Below are positions 1 to 8,685 of a DNA stretch of 64,000 nt, in pieces. The stretch comes from Brevibacterium picturae (GTDB lineage: Bacteria > Actinomycetota > Actinomycetes > Actinomycetales > Brevibacteriaceae): the NCBI RefSeq assembly GCF_900105045.1, contig NZ_LT629739.1, positions 2,790,001 through 2,854,000 on the forward strand, read 5' to 3'. How positions within the stretch are numbered: the first letter of the stretch is position 1; each line of letters begins with the position of its first letter. Both the position numbers and the translations under genes were made by a program. Under the pieces are notes generated by a model that ran no database searches, had not been told where the DNA came from, and saw only the letters and a program-made list of their open reading frames with translations.

Positions 1-30
1 GGGCCGTCTGCGCTCAGATCGGCGGCGCGC

Positions 31-135
31 TCACTCCTCGTCGGGGTGCTTGCGCAGGTGCACGATCGCGGCTCCGAGGCCGCCCCACACGGTGACGATG
101 GCGATGATCATCATGACGATGGCTGATGTGCCCAT
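31..135 (-). CDS. metS: MetS-like small subunit of methionine/alanine importer
   Basis: A 34-residue protein starting at ATG 135. It has one hydrophobic segment (about residues 4-27, rich in V, I, M, A and G) followed by a charged tail ending HLRKHPDEE. In Corynebacterium glutamicum such a tiny subunit is needed with MetP for sodium-coupled methionine and alanine uptake. Here it begins 2 nt after the stop of the MetP-like gene, so the two are almost certainly one translational unit. Family membership rests on size, single membrane helix, basic/acidic tail and position. A short gene like this is often missed in annotation. Confidence 0.85.
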   Translation of the reverse strand: MGTSAIVMMIIAIVTVWGGLGAAIVHLRKHPDEE

Positions 136-137
136 GG

Positions 138-1742
138 TCAGACTCCCTTGTTCTCGTTGGCGGACGTTCCATTGTCAGTCGTTCCATTGGCGGACTTGCC
201 TGTGGCGGTGTTCTCGTTGGCGACCGAGTCGGCGATCGCGGCGTCCATCTCAGCCAAAGTCGTCTTCGGCCACCTGATGAGCGAGAGCACGACCGCGGCA
301 ACGATGAGGACGCCGATCATGCCCCAGCCGAAGGTGCCGGTGATCAGACCCGGATATCCCTCATAGCCTTCGGTGATGAAGGTGATGATCTGCGTGATGA
401 GCATGTAGACGAGCACCACGCCGGTGATCGAGATGAGGATCATCCAGGTGATGCCGAGCTTGAAGCTCGACACCGCGTTGAGGTGGCGGCTGAACATCGG
501 CAGCTTGCGCAGCAGCCAGCCCACGGAGACGATCGCGAGGACGGCCGAGCCGACGATGCCGATGTTGTTGGCCCAGGCGTCCATGGTGTCCAGGGCGTAC
601 AGGCCGGTGACCGTGGGCATGAGCAGAATCGAGATGACCGCCATGCCGCCGCCGACGAAGAGCGTCGAGGATTTGTTGCCCACGCCGAACTTCTCGCGCA
701 GAGCCTGGACGGGTACCTGGACGATTGAGATCATCGATGTCAATCCGGCGAAGACGAGGCAGGCGAAGAACACGAAGCCGAAGATCGGCCCGCCCGGCAT
801 CTCGGAGATCAGGGCCGGGAAGCCGACGAAGGCCAGGCCGATGCCGTCGGTGGCCACGTCTGCGACCTCGACTCCCTGCGCCGCGGCCATGAAGCCGAGT
901 GCGGCGAAGATGCCGATGCCGGCGAGGATCTCGAACGCGGAGTTCGAGAAGCCGACGACGAGGCCGGCGCCGGTGAGGTTCGTCTTCTTCTTCAGGTATG
1001 AGGCGTAGGTGATCATGATGCCGAAGGCGATCGACAGAGAGAAGAAGATCTGTCCGTAGGCCGCAATCCACACTCCTGGATCCGCCAGCGCTGCGAAGTC
1101 CGGAGTGAAGAGGGCGTTCAATCCCTCGGCGGCACCGGGGAGGAACAGCGAACGGACGACCAGCGCGAGGAACAGGACGATGAGCAGCGGGATGAAGATC
1201 TTCGAGAAGCGGGCGATGCCCTTCTGCACACCCAGCAGAAGGATGCCTAGGACGAGGATCCAGACGATGATCACGGGAATGAGCACGGCCGGGACGAACT
1301 CGAACGAGATGCCCGGATCGCCCATCTTGAGGTATTCGCCGAAGAAGAATCCCTCTGCGTCGTCGCCCCAGGCCTCATTGAGCGAGAAGATCATGTACGA
1401 ACCCGCCCAGGCCATGATCGCGGCATAGTAGATGCCGATGACGATCGCGATGCCCGTGGCGAACCAGCCGATCGGTTCCGCCGACTTGTGCACCATGCGG
1501 TAGGCCAGCGGAGCCGATCCTCGGGACCGGTGGCCCATCGCATAATAGAAGAAGAGCAGCGGGATTCCTGCGGTCAGCAGTGCGACCAGGTACGGGATGA
1601 TGAAGGCCCCGCCGCCGTTGTCGTAGGTCACGTATGGGAAGCGCCAGATGTTGCCGAGGCCGACCGCCGAGCCGATTGCCGCGAAGATGAACGCGGAACG
1701 GGAGACGAAGACCTCCCTCTGGGGTGCTTTGGTGGAAGACAT
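138..1742 (-). CDS. metP: NSS-family sodium-dependent methionine/alanine transporter (MetP-like)
   Basis: A 534-residue polytopic membrane protein of the neurotransmitter:sodium symporter family. The TM1 signature GSAVGLGNIWRFPY near residues 22-36 holds the unwound sodium/substrate site. It is expected in the cytoplasmic membrane importing small amino acids with Na+. I chose ATG 1742 because GAAAGGA sits 7 nt upstream and the NSS core begins soon after; the frame is open further upstream but that part is not transporter-like. The MetS-like subunit follows after 2 nt, which favours methionine/alanine over other NSS substrates. Substrate is inferred from that pairing, not from binding residues. 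Confidence 0.9.
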   Translation of the reverse strand: MSSTKAPQREVFVSRSAFIFAAIGSAVGLGNIWRFPYVTYDNGGGAFIIPYLVALLTAGIPLLFFYYAMGHRSRGSAPLAYRMVHKSAEPIGWFATGIAIVIGIYYAAIMAWAGSYMIFSLNEAWGDDAEGFFFGEYLKMGDPGISFEFVPAVLIPVIIVWILVLGILLLGVQKGIARFSKIFIPLLIVLFLALVVRSLFLPGAAEGLNALFTPDFAALADPGVWIAAYGQIFFSLSIAFGIMITYASYLKKKTNLTGAGLVVGFSNSAFEILAGIGIFAALGFMAAAQGVEVADVATDGIGLAFVGFPALISEMPGGPIFGFVFFACLVFAGLTSMISIVQVPVQALREKFGVGNKSSTLFVGGGMAVISILLMPTVTGLYALDTMDAWANNIGIVGSAVLAIVSVGWLLRKLPMFSRHLNAVSSFKLGITWMILISITGVVLVYMLITQIITFITEGYEGYPGLITGTFGWGMIGVLIVAAVVLSLIRWPKTTLAEMDAAIADSVANENTATGKSANGTTDNGTSANENKGV

Positions 1743-1887
1743 GGTGTGTCCTTTCTGTCCAACCACATTGTTGTGAGGCTGATGCCGGTGAGACGGTCTG
1801 CTGTGACCCTGCCGCCGGCAAGGTCGCGCACCGCTTTCGAGGGTTCTCCCCGGGGCAGAGCAGACGCGGCCTCGTTGACTTGGCACC

Positions 1888-1893
1888 AGTTTA
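1888..1893 (-). promoter_or_regulatory. possible -10 box for metPS
   Basis: TAAACT on the minus strand, which would give a leader of about 140 nt before metP. The 296-nt gap 1743-2038 otherwise holds only the cysS promoter. I looked for a SAM-type riboswitch core in the leader and did not recognise one. Confidence 0.35.
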
Positions 1894-2025
1894 CTGTGAG
1901 CTCTCTGTGAAATGTGCCTCGCGTCACGTGAGCTGTGCAACAGTCGTGTAACAAGTGTCAGACACTTCATACCCGCCCGGCGGTCATGATATCTGCTGAG
2001 GCGGCACCAGGCCCGCAGTCCCCGG

Positions 2026-2031
2026 TAGACT
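2026..2031 (+). promoter_or_regulatory. -10 box TAGACT, leaderless cysS
   Basis: TAGACT ends 7 nt before GTG 2039 and no Shine-Dalgarno sequence precedes that GTG. This spacing places the transcript start on the start codon. Confidence 0.65.
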
Positions 2032-2038
2032 TGTGTGC

Positions 2039-3490
2039 GTGACTATCGCTCTGTACAACACCGCCAGCCGCACCACCGAAGAACTGCGCCCCGTCAATGC
2101 CGGGCACGTGGGCATCTACGTCTGTGGTGCCACGGTGCAGGGCGAGCCCCACATCGGCCACCTGCGCTCCGCCTCGGTCTTCGATCAGCTCCGACGCTGG
2201 CTGATGTACCGCGGCTACAGCGTCACCTTGGTCCGCAACGTCACCGACATCGACGACAAGATCCTGTCGAAGTCCGCCGAGGTGGGTCGAGACTGGTTCG
2301 CCCACGCCTTCAAGTACGAACGGGCCTTCACCCAGGCCTATGCCGCCCTCGATGTGCTGCCTCCCAGCTACGAACCCCGCGCTACGGGGCACATCACGGA
2401 GATGATCGAGCTCATCGATCGACTCATCGATGCCGGATACGCCTACCCGGCTCTCGACGACAGCGGCGATGTGTACTTCGCGGCCGCCTCGTGGGCCGAC
2501 TACGGCGCACTGACCAACCAGCGTCTCGATGACATGGAGCCCGCGAACGATGCGGACATGCGGGGCAAGAAAGACGCCAGGGACTTCGCGCTGTGGAAGG
2601 CGCACAAGCCCGGTGAGCCCGGAACCGCCTCGTGGCCGGCACCATGGGGTCGGGGCCGACCGGGCTGGCACATCGAGTGCTCGGCCATGTCGACGAAGTA
2701 CCTCGGCGAGAATTTCGACATCCACGGCGGCGGGCTGGATCTGCGCTTCCCCCATCACGAGAACGAGCTGGCTCAGTCGCGGGCGGCCGGTGACCGGTTC
2801 GCCAACATCTGGATGCATTCGGGCCTGCTCAATGTGGGCGGGGACAAGATGTCGAAGTCCTTGGGCAACTCCGTGTTCGCCTCCGAGCTCTTCGATCGCT
2901 ACAGTCCGCTGGCCGTGCGCTACTTCCTCACCGGCGCCAGCTACCGGTCGATCCTCGAGTTCTCACCTGAGGCCATGGACCGGCAGACCGCCTCGCTCGA
3001 CCGCTTGGCGAACTTCCTGCAGCGGGCCCGGCAGGCGCTCGGAGCCGACGCTCCCGCACTTCCCGACGTCAGCGACGCCTATGCGGGCCGCAGCGTCGAC
3101 GTACCCGACGAATTCGCCGCGGCACTCGATGACGACCTCGGCGTGCCTCGTGCCCTGTCCGAGGTCTTCGCGACGGTCACCGAGGGCGCGAAGCTCCTCG
3201 ACTCCGGCCAGGATCGGAACACGCTCAGTCGGATCGTCGCCCAGGTGGAGCTGATGCTCGATATCCTGGGAGTCAATCCCAGCGCCGAGGCGTGGGCCGG
3301 CTCGGGAGCGAATGCGACCGTGGAATCGGCGCTGGATTCCCTCGTCGACGCGCTCGCCGCGCAGCGGTCCGCAGCCAAGGCGGAGAAGGACTTTGCCACG
3401 GCCGATGCGATCCGGGACAATCTGGCATCTGCCGGAATCGTCATCGAGGACACGGCGGACGGCTACCGCTACCACCTCAAAGACAGCTGA
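2039..3490 (+). CDS. cysS: cysteinyl-tRNA synthetase
   Basis: A 483-residue class I aminoacyl-tRNA synthetase that charges tRNA-Cys with cysteine. Visible are the zinc-site start YVCGATVQ, the HIGH motif in EPHIGHLRS, the zinc ligands in IECSAMS and FPHHENELAQS, and the KMSKS loop in GDKMSKSLGN. Length suits CysS rather than the shorter mycothiol ligase paralogue MshC. An in-frame GTG at 2033 would add two residues, but the -10 box at 2026-2031 leaves only 1 nt before it, so GTG 2039 is preferred. rlmB follows on the same strand after 109 nt, a common actinobacterial order. Confidence 0.95.
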   Translation: MTIALYNTASRTTEELRPVNAGHVGIYVCGATVQGEPHIGHLRSASVFDQLRRWLMYRGYSVTLVRNVTDIDDKILSKSAEVGRDWFAHAFKYERAFTQAYAALDVLPPSYEPRATGHITEMIELIDRLIDAGYAYPALDDSGDVYFAAASWADYGALTNQRLDDMEPANDADMRGKKDARDFALWKAHKPGEPGTASWPAPWGRGRPGWHIECSAMSTKYLGENFDIHGGGLDLRFPHHENELAQSRAAGDRFANIWMHSGLLNVGGDKMSKSLGNSVFASELFDRYSPLAVRYFLTGASYRSILEFSPEAMDRQTASLDRLANFLQRARQALGADAPALPDVSDAYAGRSVDVPDEFAAALDDDLGVPRALSEVFATVTEGAKLLDSGQDRNTLSRIVAQVELMLDILGVNPSAEAWAGSGANATVESALDSLVDALAAQRSAAKAEKDFATADAIRDNLASAGIVIEDTADGYRYHLKDS

Positions 3491-3599
3491 GACGTTCGAC
3501 ATCTGACACGTCCACTGCAACCTGCACAGCACAGTTTTCAATACACTCTCCCGGTGACGAGCTCCGGTTCGTGACCACTGACGACTCTTAAGGATTCAC

Positions 3600-4538
3600 A
3601 TGGCTTCCACCCCACGCGCCGGCGGCTCGAAGAAGGGCCCGACCAAGGGCTCCGGCGGCAAGAACAAGCGCAGCCTGCGCGGCAAGGGCCCCACGCCCAA
3701 GGCCGAGGACCGCGTCTACCACAAGGCGCACAAGGCGACGGCGAACAAGAAGGCCGCCAACGCCTCGGCGCAGGCCAAACGCCGCAAGAAGGAGAACGGC
3801 CCGAACATGGTCGCCGGGCGCAACTCGGTGCTCGAGGCCCTGCGCGAGGACGTTCCCGCAACCGCGATGTACGTCGCCGGACGGATCGATTCCGATGACC
3901 GTGTCCGCGAGGCCATCACCCTGGCGACCAAGCGCGGCATCTCGATGCTCGAGGCGAGCAAGCCCGACCTCGACCGACTCACCGACGACGCGATCCATCA
4001 GGGCATCGCTCTGCAGATCCCGCCCTACGAATATGCCGAGCCCCGTGACCTGCTCGAAGACGCCGCCGATCGTGCCGAGGCGCCGCTGCTCGTCGCGCTC
4101 GACGGCATCACCGACCCGCGCAACCTCGGTGCGATCGTCCGCTCCACCGCGGCCTTCGGCGGCCACGGCGTCATCATCCCGCAGCGCCGCGCAGCCTCGA
4201 TGACCGCCGCCGCGTGGAAGACCTCCGCCGGTGCCGCGGCCCGCATCAGGGTCGCACAGGTCGTCAATCTGGCTCGCGCCATCGACGAGCTCAAGAAGCA
4301 GAACGTCTTCGTCGTCGGACTCGACATGGACGGAGACGTCGAGCTGCCGGAGCTGACCTTCAGCCGCGACCCGGTGTGCATCGTCGTCGGCTCCGAGGGC
4401 AAGGGCATCTCGCGCCTCATCGCCGACAAGTGCGACCAGATCGTGTCGGTCCCGATCGCCGCGACCACGGAGTCCCTCAACGCGGGCATCGCCGCGGCCG
4501 TCTCCCTCTACGAAGTCGCCCGCACCCGCCGCGGCTGA
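3600..4538 (+). CDS. rlmB: 23S rRNA 2'-O-ribose methyltransferase RlmB (SpoU/TrmH family)
   Basis: A 312-residue SPOUT methyltransferase. Residues 1-65 are a very basic Lys/Arg/Gly-rich tail. A substrate-binding domain follows from NMVAGRNSVLEALRE (about 70), then the knotted SpoU domain with DPRNLGAIVRS (motif 1), VVGSEGKGI (motif 2) and ESLNAGIAAAVSLYE (motif 3). RlmB methylates a conserved guanosine of the 23S rRNA peptidyl-transferase region using S-adenosylmethionine. Start ATG 3600 has AAGGA 7 nt upstream, and TACACT at 3542-3547 is a possible own -10 box. The basic tail is usual for actinobacterial members. Confidence 0.92.
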   Translation: MASTPRAGGSKKGPTKGSGGKNKRSLRGKGPTPKAEDRVYHKAHKATANKKAANASAQAKRRKKENGPNMVAGRNSVLEALREDVPATAMYVAGRIDSDDRVREAITLATKRGISMLEASKPDLDRLTDDAIHQGIALQIPPYEYAEPRDLLEDAADRAEAPLLVALDGITDPRNLGAIVRSTAAFGGHGVIIPQRRAASMTAAAWKTSAGAAARIRVAQVVNLARAIDELKKQNVFVVGLDMDGDVELPELTFSRDPVCIVVGSEGKGISRLIADKCDQIVSVPIAATTESLNAGIAAAVSLYEVARTRRG

Positions 4539-4553
4539 ACCGCCGACCTTTCT

Positions 4554-4625
4554 CACTAAACCTCCCCGGCGTCACTAAAAACGCGTGGCGCCGGGGTCGT
4601 TTAGTGACGTCACGGAGGTTTAGTG
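4554..4625. repeat. long inverted repeat between convergent genes, copy 1
   Basis: Outer arms CACTAAACCTCC (4554-4565) and GGAGGTTTAGTG (4614-4625) pair perfectly. Inner arms GTCACTAAA (4571-4579) and TTTAGTGAC (4600-4608) also pair perfectly. It lies between the stops of rlmB and the permease, so a bidirectional terminator is likely. A close copy is at 53194-53261. Confidence 0.85.
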
Positions 4626-4651
4626 CGCGTCGATCCGCTCTCACCCGAGCC

Positions 4652-6145
4652 TCAGTCGTCGTGGCTGGCGCGGTAGTCTGTGGCGCTGAGTGCTCCGACA
4701 CGGGAGTGGCGGCGGCTGTAGGTCAGGTAGACGACGAAGCCGACGAGCATCCACAGGCCGAAGACCACCCAGGTGGTTCCGCCGAGGTTGATCATGAGGA
4801 ACGCGCACGCCAGTGAGCCGAGGATCGGGATGGTCGGCCCGAAGGGCACCTTGAACGAACGCGGCAGGTCCGGACGTTTGAACCGCAGGTAGATGACGGC
4901 GACGTTGACGAGGCAGAAGGCGAAGAGGGTGCCGATGCTCGTCGCATTCGCGAGCTCGCCGAGTGGAATCAGCGCCGCGGTGATCGCCACGAGGACGCCC
5001 GTGACCAGGGTTCCCACCAGGGGAGTGCCCGTGCGCGGGGAGACGATGCCGAAGACCTTCGGAACCATGCCGTCGCGGGACATGGTGAGCAGGATGCGGG
5101 ACTGTCCGTAGAGGACCGTGATGACGACCGAGAGGATCGCGAGCACCGCGGAGACGGCGAAGATGAAGACCGCGAGGTTCGACTGCGTGAGTTCGTGGAC
5201 GATCTGGACCAGGGGAGCCGTCGATGTCTCGAACCACTGCCATTGCCGTGCGCCGATCGCAGCGACCGCGACCAGGACGTACATCGTGGTGACGATGACC
5301 ATGGAGAGGATGATCGCCCGCGGCAGATCCCGCTTCGGGTTCTTCGCCTCTTCACCGGCGGTCGAGGCCGCGTCGAAGCCGATGTAGGAGAAGAACACGC
5401 TCGAGGCCGCGGCAGTGACTCCGGCGGCGCCCATGGGCAGCATCGGTGCGAAGTTGCCGGCTTTGAATGCGGTGAAGGCGACGATGGCGAAGAACACGAG
5501 GATGCCGAGCTTGACGAACACGATGACCGTGTTGACGACGGCGGACTCCTTGGCCCCGCGCATCAGCAGGATGGTGGCGAGGAGGACGACGATGAGCGCC
5601 GAGAGGTTGATGACTCCGCCGGGGCTGTCTGCAACCCCGGGGCCGGCCGTCAGCGACGGCGGCAGGGACAGACCGAAGATCCGCAGCGTTTCGTTGACGT
5701 AGTCGGCGGCACCGACGGCCACTGCGGCCACGGAGACCGCATATTCGAGGACGAGACACCACCCGCAGACCCAGGCCATGCCTTCGCCGAGGGTCGCATA
5801 GGAGTACGAATAGCTTGATCCCGACACCGGGACCATGCCCGCCATCTCCGCATAGCTGACGGCGGAGAGCAGGGCGGTGATGCCGGCCAGGATGAATGCC
5901 AGCCAGATGGCAGGACCGGCGATCGGCACGGCCTCGCCGAGGATGACGAGGATGCCCGTGCCCAAGGTGGCGCCGACGCTGATCATCGTCAGCTGGAAGA
6001 CGCCGAAGGTTCTGCGCAGTCCGCCCGTGGACGCGTCCTGGGTATCCTCGACCATGCTGGTGATCGACTTGCGACGCAGCAGCTGGCTGGTCAGCCGAGG
6101 GCGATCGGTCGCTGTGGCGGAGGCGGAAGAGTCTCGAGCGGTCAT
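4652..6145 (-). CDS. APC-superfamily amino acid permease
   Basis: A 497-residue membrane protein with about 12-14 hydrophobic segments. After a cytoplasmic N-terminus of about 45 residues comes the APC TM1 signature ISVGATLGTGILVILGEA, then YAEMAGMVPVSGSSYSYSYA in the TM3 region. This matches the cationic amino acid transporter (YhdG-like) branch. Start ATG 6145 gives the usual family length; the ORF is open farther upstream, but that part is repeat-derived and not permease-like. No Shine-Dalgarno is seen; AAGAAT lies 6 nt upstream, so it may be leaderless. Substrate is not readable from sequence. Confidence 0.88.
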   Translation of the reverse strand: MTARDSSASATATDRPRLTSQLLRRKSITSMVEDTQDASTGGLRRTFGVFQLTMISVGATLGTGILVILGEAVPIAGPAIWLAFILAGITALLSAVSYAEMAGMVPVSGSSYSYSYATLGEGMAWVCGWCLVLEYAVSVAAVAVGAADYVNETLRIFGLSLPPSLTAGPGVADSPGGVINLSALIVVLLATILLMRGAKESAVVNTVIVFVKLGILVFFAIVAFTAFKAGNFAPMLPMGAAGVTAAASSVFFSYIGFDAASTAGEEAKNPKRDLPRAIILSMVIVTTMYVLVAVAAIGARQWQWFETSTAPLVQIVHELTQSNLAVFIFAVSAVLAILSVVITVLYGQSRILLTMSRDGMVPKVFGIVSPRTGTPLVGTLVTGVLVAITAALIPLGELANATSIGTLFAFCLVNVAVIYLRFKRPDLPRSFKVPFGPTIPILGSLACAFLMINLGGTTWVVFGLWMLVGFVVYLTYSRRHSRVGALSATDYRASHDD

Positions 6146-6183
6146 GCGAATATTCTTGCACGTGCGAAGCCGAGGACCACACG

Positions 6184-6253
6184 CCGCATACTCGAGGCCA
6201 CGCAGTCCCGGCATGGGTCGCCGCATACCCGAGACCACGCAGTCCCGGCATGG
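6184..6253. repeat. 37-bp direct repeat, two copies
   Basis: Two 33-nt blocks, 6184-6216 and 6221-6253, both contain CCACGCAGTCCCGGCATGG and differ at only 2-3 positions. A degenerate third copy seems to precede them near 6164. They fill the gap between the SDR gene and the permease start. Confidence 0.8.
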
Positions 6254-6272
6254 CCCGCCGGGCGGAGGAGAG

Positions 6273-7226
6273 CTACAGGCGTGGGGAGAAGCGTCCGTCC
6301 TGGGCCATCCAACCGCCGTCGACAATCTGCGAGTGTCCCGTGACGTAGGTCGAGGCATCGGAGGCGAGGAACAGCACCGGCCCGGCGATCTCGTGCAGGT
6401 GCCCCCAGCGGCCCAGGGCGGTCTTCTCCGCATAGGCGGTCCACCACTCCTCGTCGGCCTTGATCTGCTGCGTCAGCGGAGTGTCGAAGGGGCCGGGCAG
6501 GATCGCGTTGACGCGCACGCCTTGGGGCCCCAGCTCACTGGCCAGCGTCTTCGTCAGCTGGACGACGCCGGCTTTGGCCGCGGCGTAGAGACCCTGGCCC
6601 GGTTCGATCGCCAGAGCTCGGAACGAGGAGTAGGTCACGATGGAGCCCCGTCCGCGTTCGGCCATCTCGGCGCCGAACCCGCGCATCAGGCGATAGGTGC
6701 CCTTGAGGTTGATGTCGATGACGCGGTCGAATTCCTCATCTGTCGTCGACAGCAGTCGTTTGCGCACGTTCGCACCCGGGGTGATGACGAGCACCTGCGC
6801 CTCCGGGTGGGCCGCGACGAGGGCTTTGACCGATTCGGTGTCGGTGATGTCGACGCGTGCCGCCTCGGCGCCTGGGGACGAGGCGGTGCTGTGCCCGCCC
6901 TTACTTCCGGCGTCTGGGCCCTTACCGCCGGAGCCCGTGCCGCTGGTGCTTGCGTCGTCGACAGTTGAGGTGCCGGCAGACCCGCGGCGTTCGGTGATGA
7001 TCCGCACGGTCTCCTCGGCGCCGTCGACGTTGAGGTCGGCGACGACGACGTGGGCGCCGGCATCGGCGAGGCCGATCGCGCTCGCCTGCCCCAGCCCGGA
7101 TCCCGCTCCGACGACGACGGCGGTGCGGCCGCTGAGGTCGAAGAGCGAAGGGATCGAGGGGGTGTTCTCATTCGTCGGCATGGAGTTCTGTGTCGTCGGC
7201 ACGGAGTTCTGCGGGACTTGCGACAT
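6273..7226 (-). CDS. short-chain dehydrogenase/reductase with low-complexity insertion
   Basis: A 317-residue classical SDR. The NAD(P)-binding GAGSGLG is at about residues 40-46, an acidic residue ends beta-2 (VVADLN, which favours NAD), the catalytic serine is in SIVTYSS (about 200), and YAAAK gives Tyr214 and Lys218. Start ATG 7226 has AAAAGGA upstream. Two features are unusual. The first is a 28-residue N-terminal tail with repeated NSxPT-like words. The second is an insertion of about 40 Gly/Ser/Thr-rich residues (about 82-120) between the cofactor half and AARVDITD. The substrate is unknown; many such SDRs act on sugars or polyols. Confidence 0.9.
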   Translation of the reverse strand: MSQVPQNSVPTTQNSMPTNENTPSIPSLFDLSGRTAVVVGAGSGLGQASAIGLADAGAHVVVADLNVDGAEETVRIITERRGSAGTSTVDDASTSGTGSGGKGPDAGSKGGHSTASSPGAEAARVDITDTESVKALVAAHPEAQVLVITPGANVRKRLLSTTDEEFDRVIDINLKGTYRLMRGFGAEMAERGRGSIVTYSSFRALAIEPGQGLYAAAKAGVVQLTKTLASELGPQGVRVNAILPGPFDTPLTQQIKADEEWWTAYAEKTALGRWGHLHEIAGPVLFLASDASTYVTGHSQIVDGGWMAQDGRFSPRL

Positions 7227-7334
7227 CGGAGGTCCTTTTCCTAGCACTGGCGTTTCCGGCGGTGATCGCCTCATTGATTTCAAAGATATGCCCGCCGAGG
7301 TGGCCGCCGGGTCCACGTTTCACTTGGTGGAATC

Positions 7335-7366
7335 CCAGCCCAGACCGACCCCAGCCCAGACCGACC
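7335..7366. repeat. 16-bp tandem repeat, two copies
   Basis: CCAGCCCAGACCGACC occurs at 7335-7350 and again, identical, at 7351-7366, in the gap between the DUF4032 gene and the SDR gene. Confidence 0.75.
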
Positions 7367-7413
7367 CCAACCCAAACAGAACCCGGCCCGGACAGAGTCC
7401 GGGCGTGCAGCCC

Positions 7414-8682
7414 TCAGAATTTCTGACTGTCGACGTAGAGCGCCTCGTCGGGGAGGTTCGAGAGATAGTCGACGATGAAGTAGGCGATGGCCTCCATCGT
7501 CGGGATGTCGCGCTGCCTGGCCCTCGACATCACCCGCCGGTGCTCGACGAATTCGTAGAAGATCTGCCCGGGCTCGAGCTTGTGCGTGAGGTTCTCCGGG
7601 ATGGCGCTGATGAGTGGCTTGTAGACCTCGTCGAGCCAGATCCGTGCGGCCTCGTCCTCATCGAGTTCGACGGGCAGCTCGCCGGAACCGTGGGCTCCGC
7701 CGGTGAAGCCGGGCGCGCTGCGGTGGGAGTCGAGGTCGTTGAGCATGGTCCGCGCCTGGTTCTCGTTCGCCCCGATGCCGGTCAGGCGCAGGAGTCTGCG
7801 GGAATGGTGGTTGGGCTCGACGACCTTCGGCTCGACCAGCAGGCTGACGCCGTCGAGGTCGGTGGTCACGGTCAGCTCGCCCAGGTCGAAGCCCAGGTCG
7901 TTGAGGCGGCGGATGCGCTCGTCGATGCGCCATCGCTCGTTGACGGAGAACTCCTCGACCCGTGTCAGCTCTCTCCACAGACCGTTGTAGGCCTCGAACA
8001 GGCGCTCACCGGCTGCCAGCGGGTCAACGCTGGGTTCGATGAGGCCCGCGGCCTGCAGATCGAGGAAGTCACCGGCGATGTTCGTCTTGGCGATGCGCAG
8101 ATCCATCTGCCGCTGACCGTCCGAGAGCTGGTCGTGGAGTTCCCCGGTCTCCGCATCGACGACATAGGCGGCATAGGCATCGGCATCGCGCCGAAACAGT
8201 GTGTTCGACAGCGACACATCACCCCAGTAGAAGCCGACGAGGTGGAGCCGGGCCAGCAGGACTGCCAGGGCATCGACGAGCCTGTCGGCAGCGTCCTCGG
8301 CCAGCGACCGTGAGAACAGCGCACGGTAGGGCAGCGAGAAATCCAGATAGGCCGTCAGCAGTGCACCAGGCAGCTCCGTCGCCGAGGCGGTTGTCCGGTT
8401 GGTCACATAGGCGCGCGGTTCGACCGTGGGCACGGCCAGGTTTCCGAGCACGCCGAGGATGTCGAATTCGCGCAGGGCCCGACGATCGTCGGTCTCCTTG
8501 ATCGCCAGCACCTCATCGCCGATCTCGACGAAGCGCACGACGTGGCGGGAGATGCCGCGAGGCAGCCCGCCGAGGAAGTCCTGGGACCAGTCACCGAGCG
8601 GAAGATGCCACGGCAGCCGAGCTATCGCAGCATGGTCGGCACTGCGGACCGTATGGATCTGCGGTGCTGTGGTCTCGGGCAC
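7414..8682 (-). CDS. DUF4032 protein with kinase-like N-terminal domain
   Basis: A 422-residue soluble protein. Its N-terminal half reads like a Bud32/lipopolysaccharide-kinase fold: a possible ATP lysine in VLAIKETD (about residue 63), a helix-C-like glutamate in REFDIL, a catalytic-loop-like GDVSLSNTLF with Asp and Asn, and DAETGE where kinases have DFG. The C-terminal half is the DUF4032 domain. It starts at GTG 8682, 3 nt after the stop of the ABC ATPase gene, so the two are coupled. I recall the two families lying side by side in other Actinobacteria. A phosphotransferase role is inference; no substrate is known to me. Confidence 0.85.
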   Translation of the reverse strand: MPETTAPQIHTVRSADHAAIARLPWHLPLGDWSQDFLGGLPRGISRHVVRFVEIGDEVLAIKETDDRRALREFDILGVLGNLAVPTVEPRAYVTNRTTASATELPGALLTAYLDFSLPYRALFSRSLAEDAADRLVDALAVLLARLHLVGFYWGDVSLSNTLFRRDADAYAAYVVDAETGELHDQLSDGQRQMDLRIAKTNIAGDFLDLQAAGLIEPSVDPLAAGERLFEAYNGLWRELTRVEEFSVNERWRIDERIRRLNDLGFDLGELTVTTDLDGVSLLVEPKVVEPNHHSRRLLRLTGIGANENQARTMLNDLDSHRSAPGFTGGAHGSGELPVELDEDEAARIWLDEVYKPLISAIPENLTHKLEPGQIFYEFVEHRRVMSRARQRDIPTMEAIAYFIVDYLSNLPDEALYVDSQKF

Positions 8683-8685
8683 CGA

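Noticed and set aside
1743-1893. SAM-type riboswitch in the metP leader
   Set aside because: A methionine transporter leader made this worth checking, but I cannot find the conserved core or stem pattern of a SAM riboswitch.
3588-4556. 322-codon minus-strand frame opposite rlmB
   Set aside because: Shadow of rlmB caused by high GC; composition is Gly/Asp/Arg-rich and no domain is visible.
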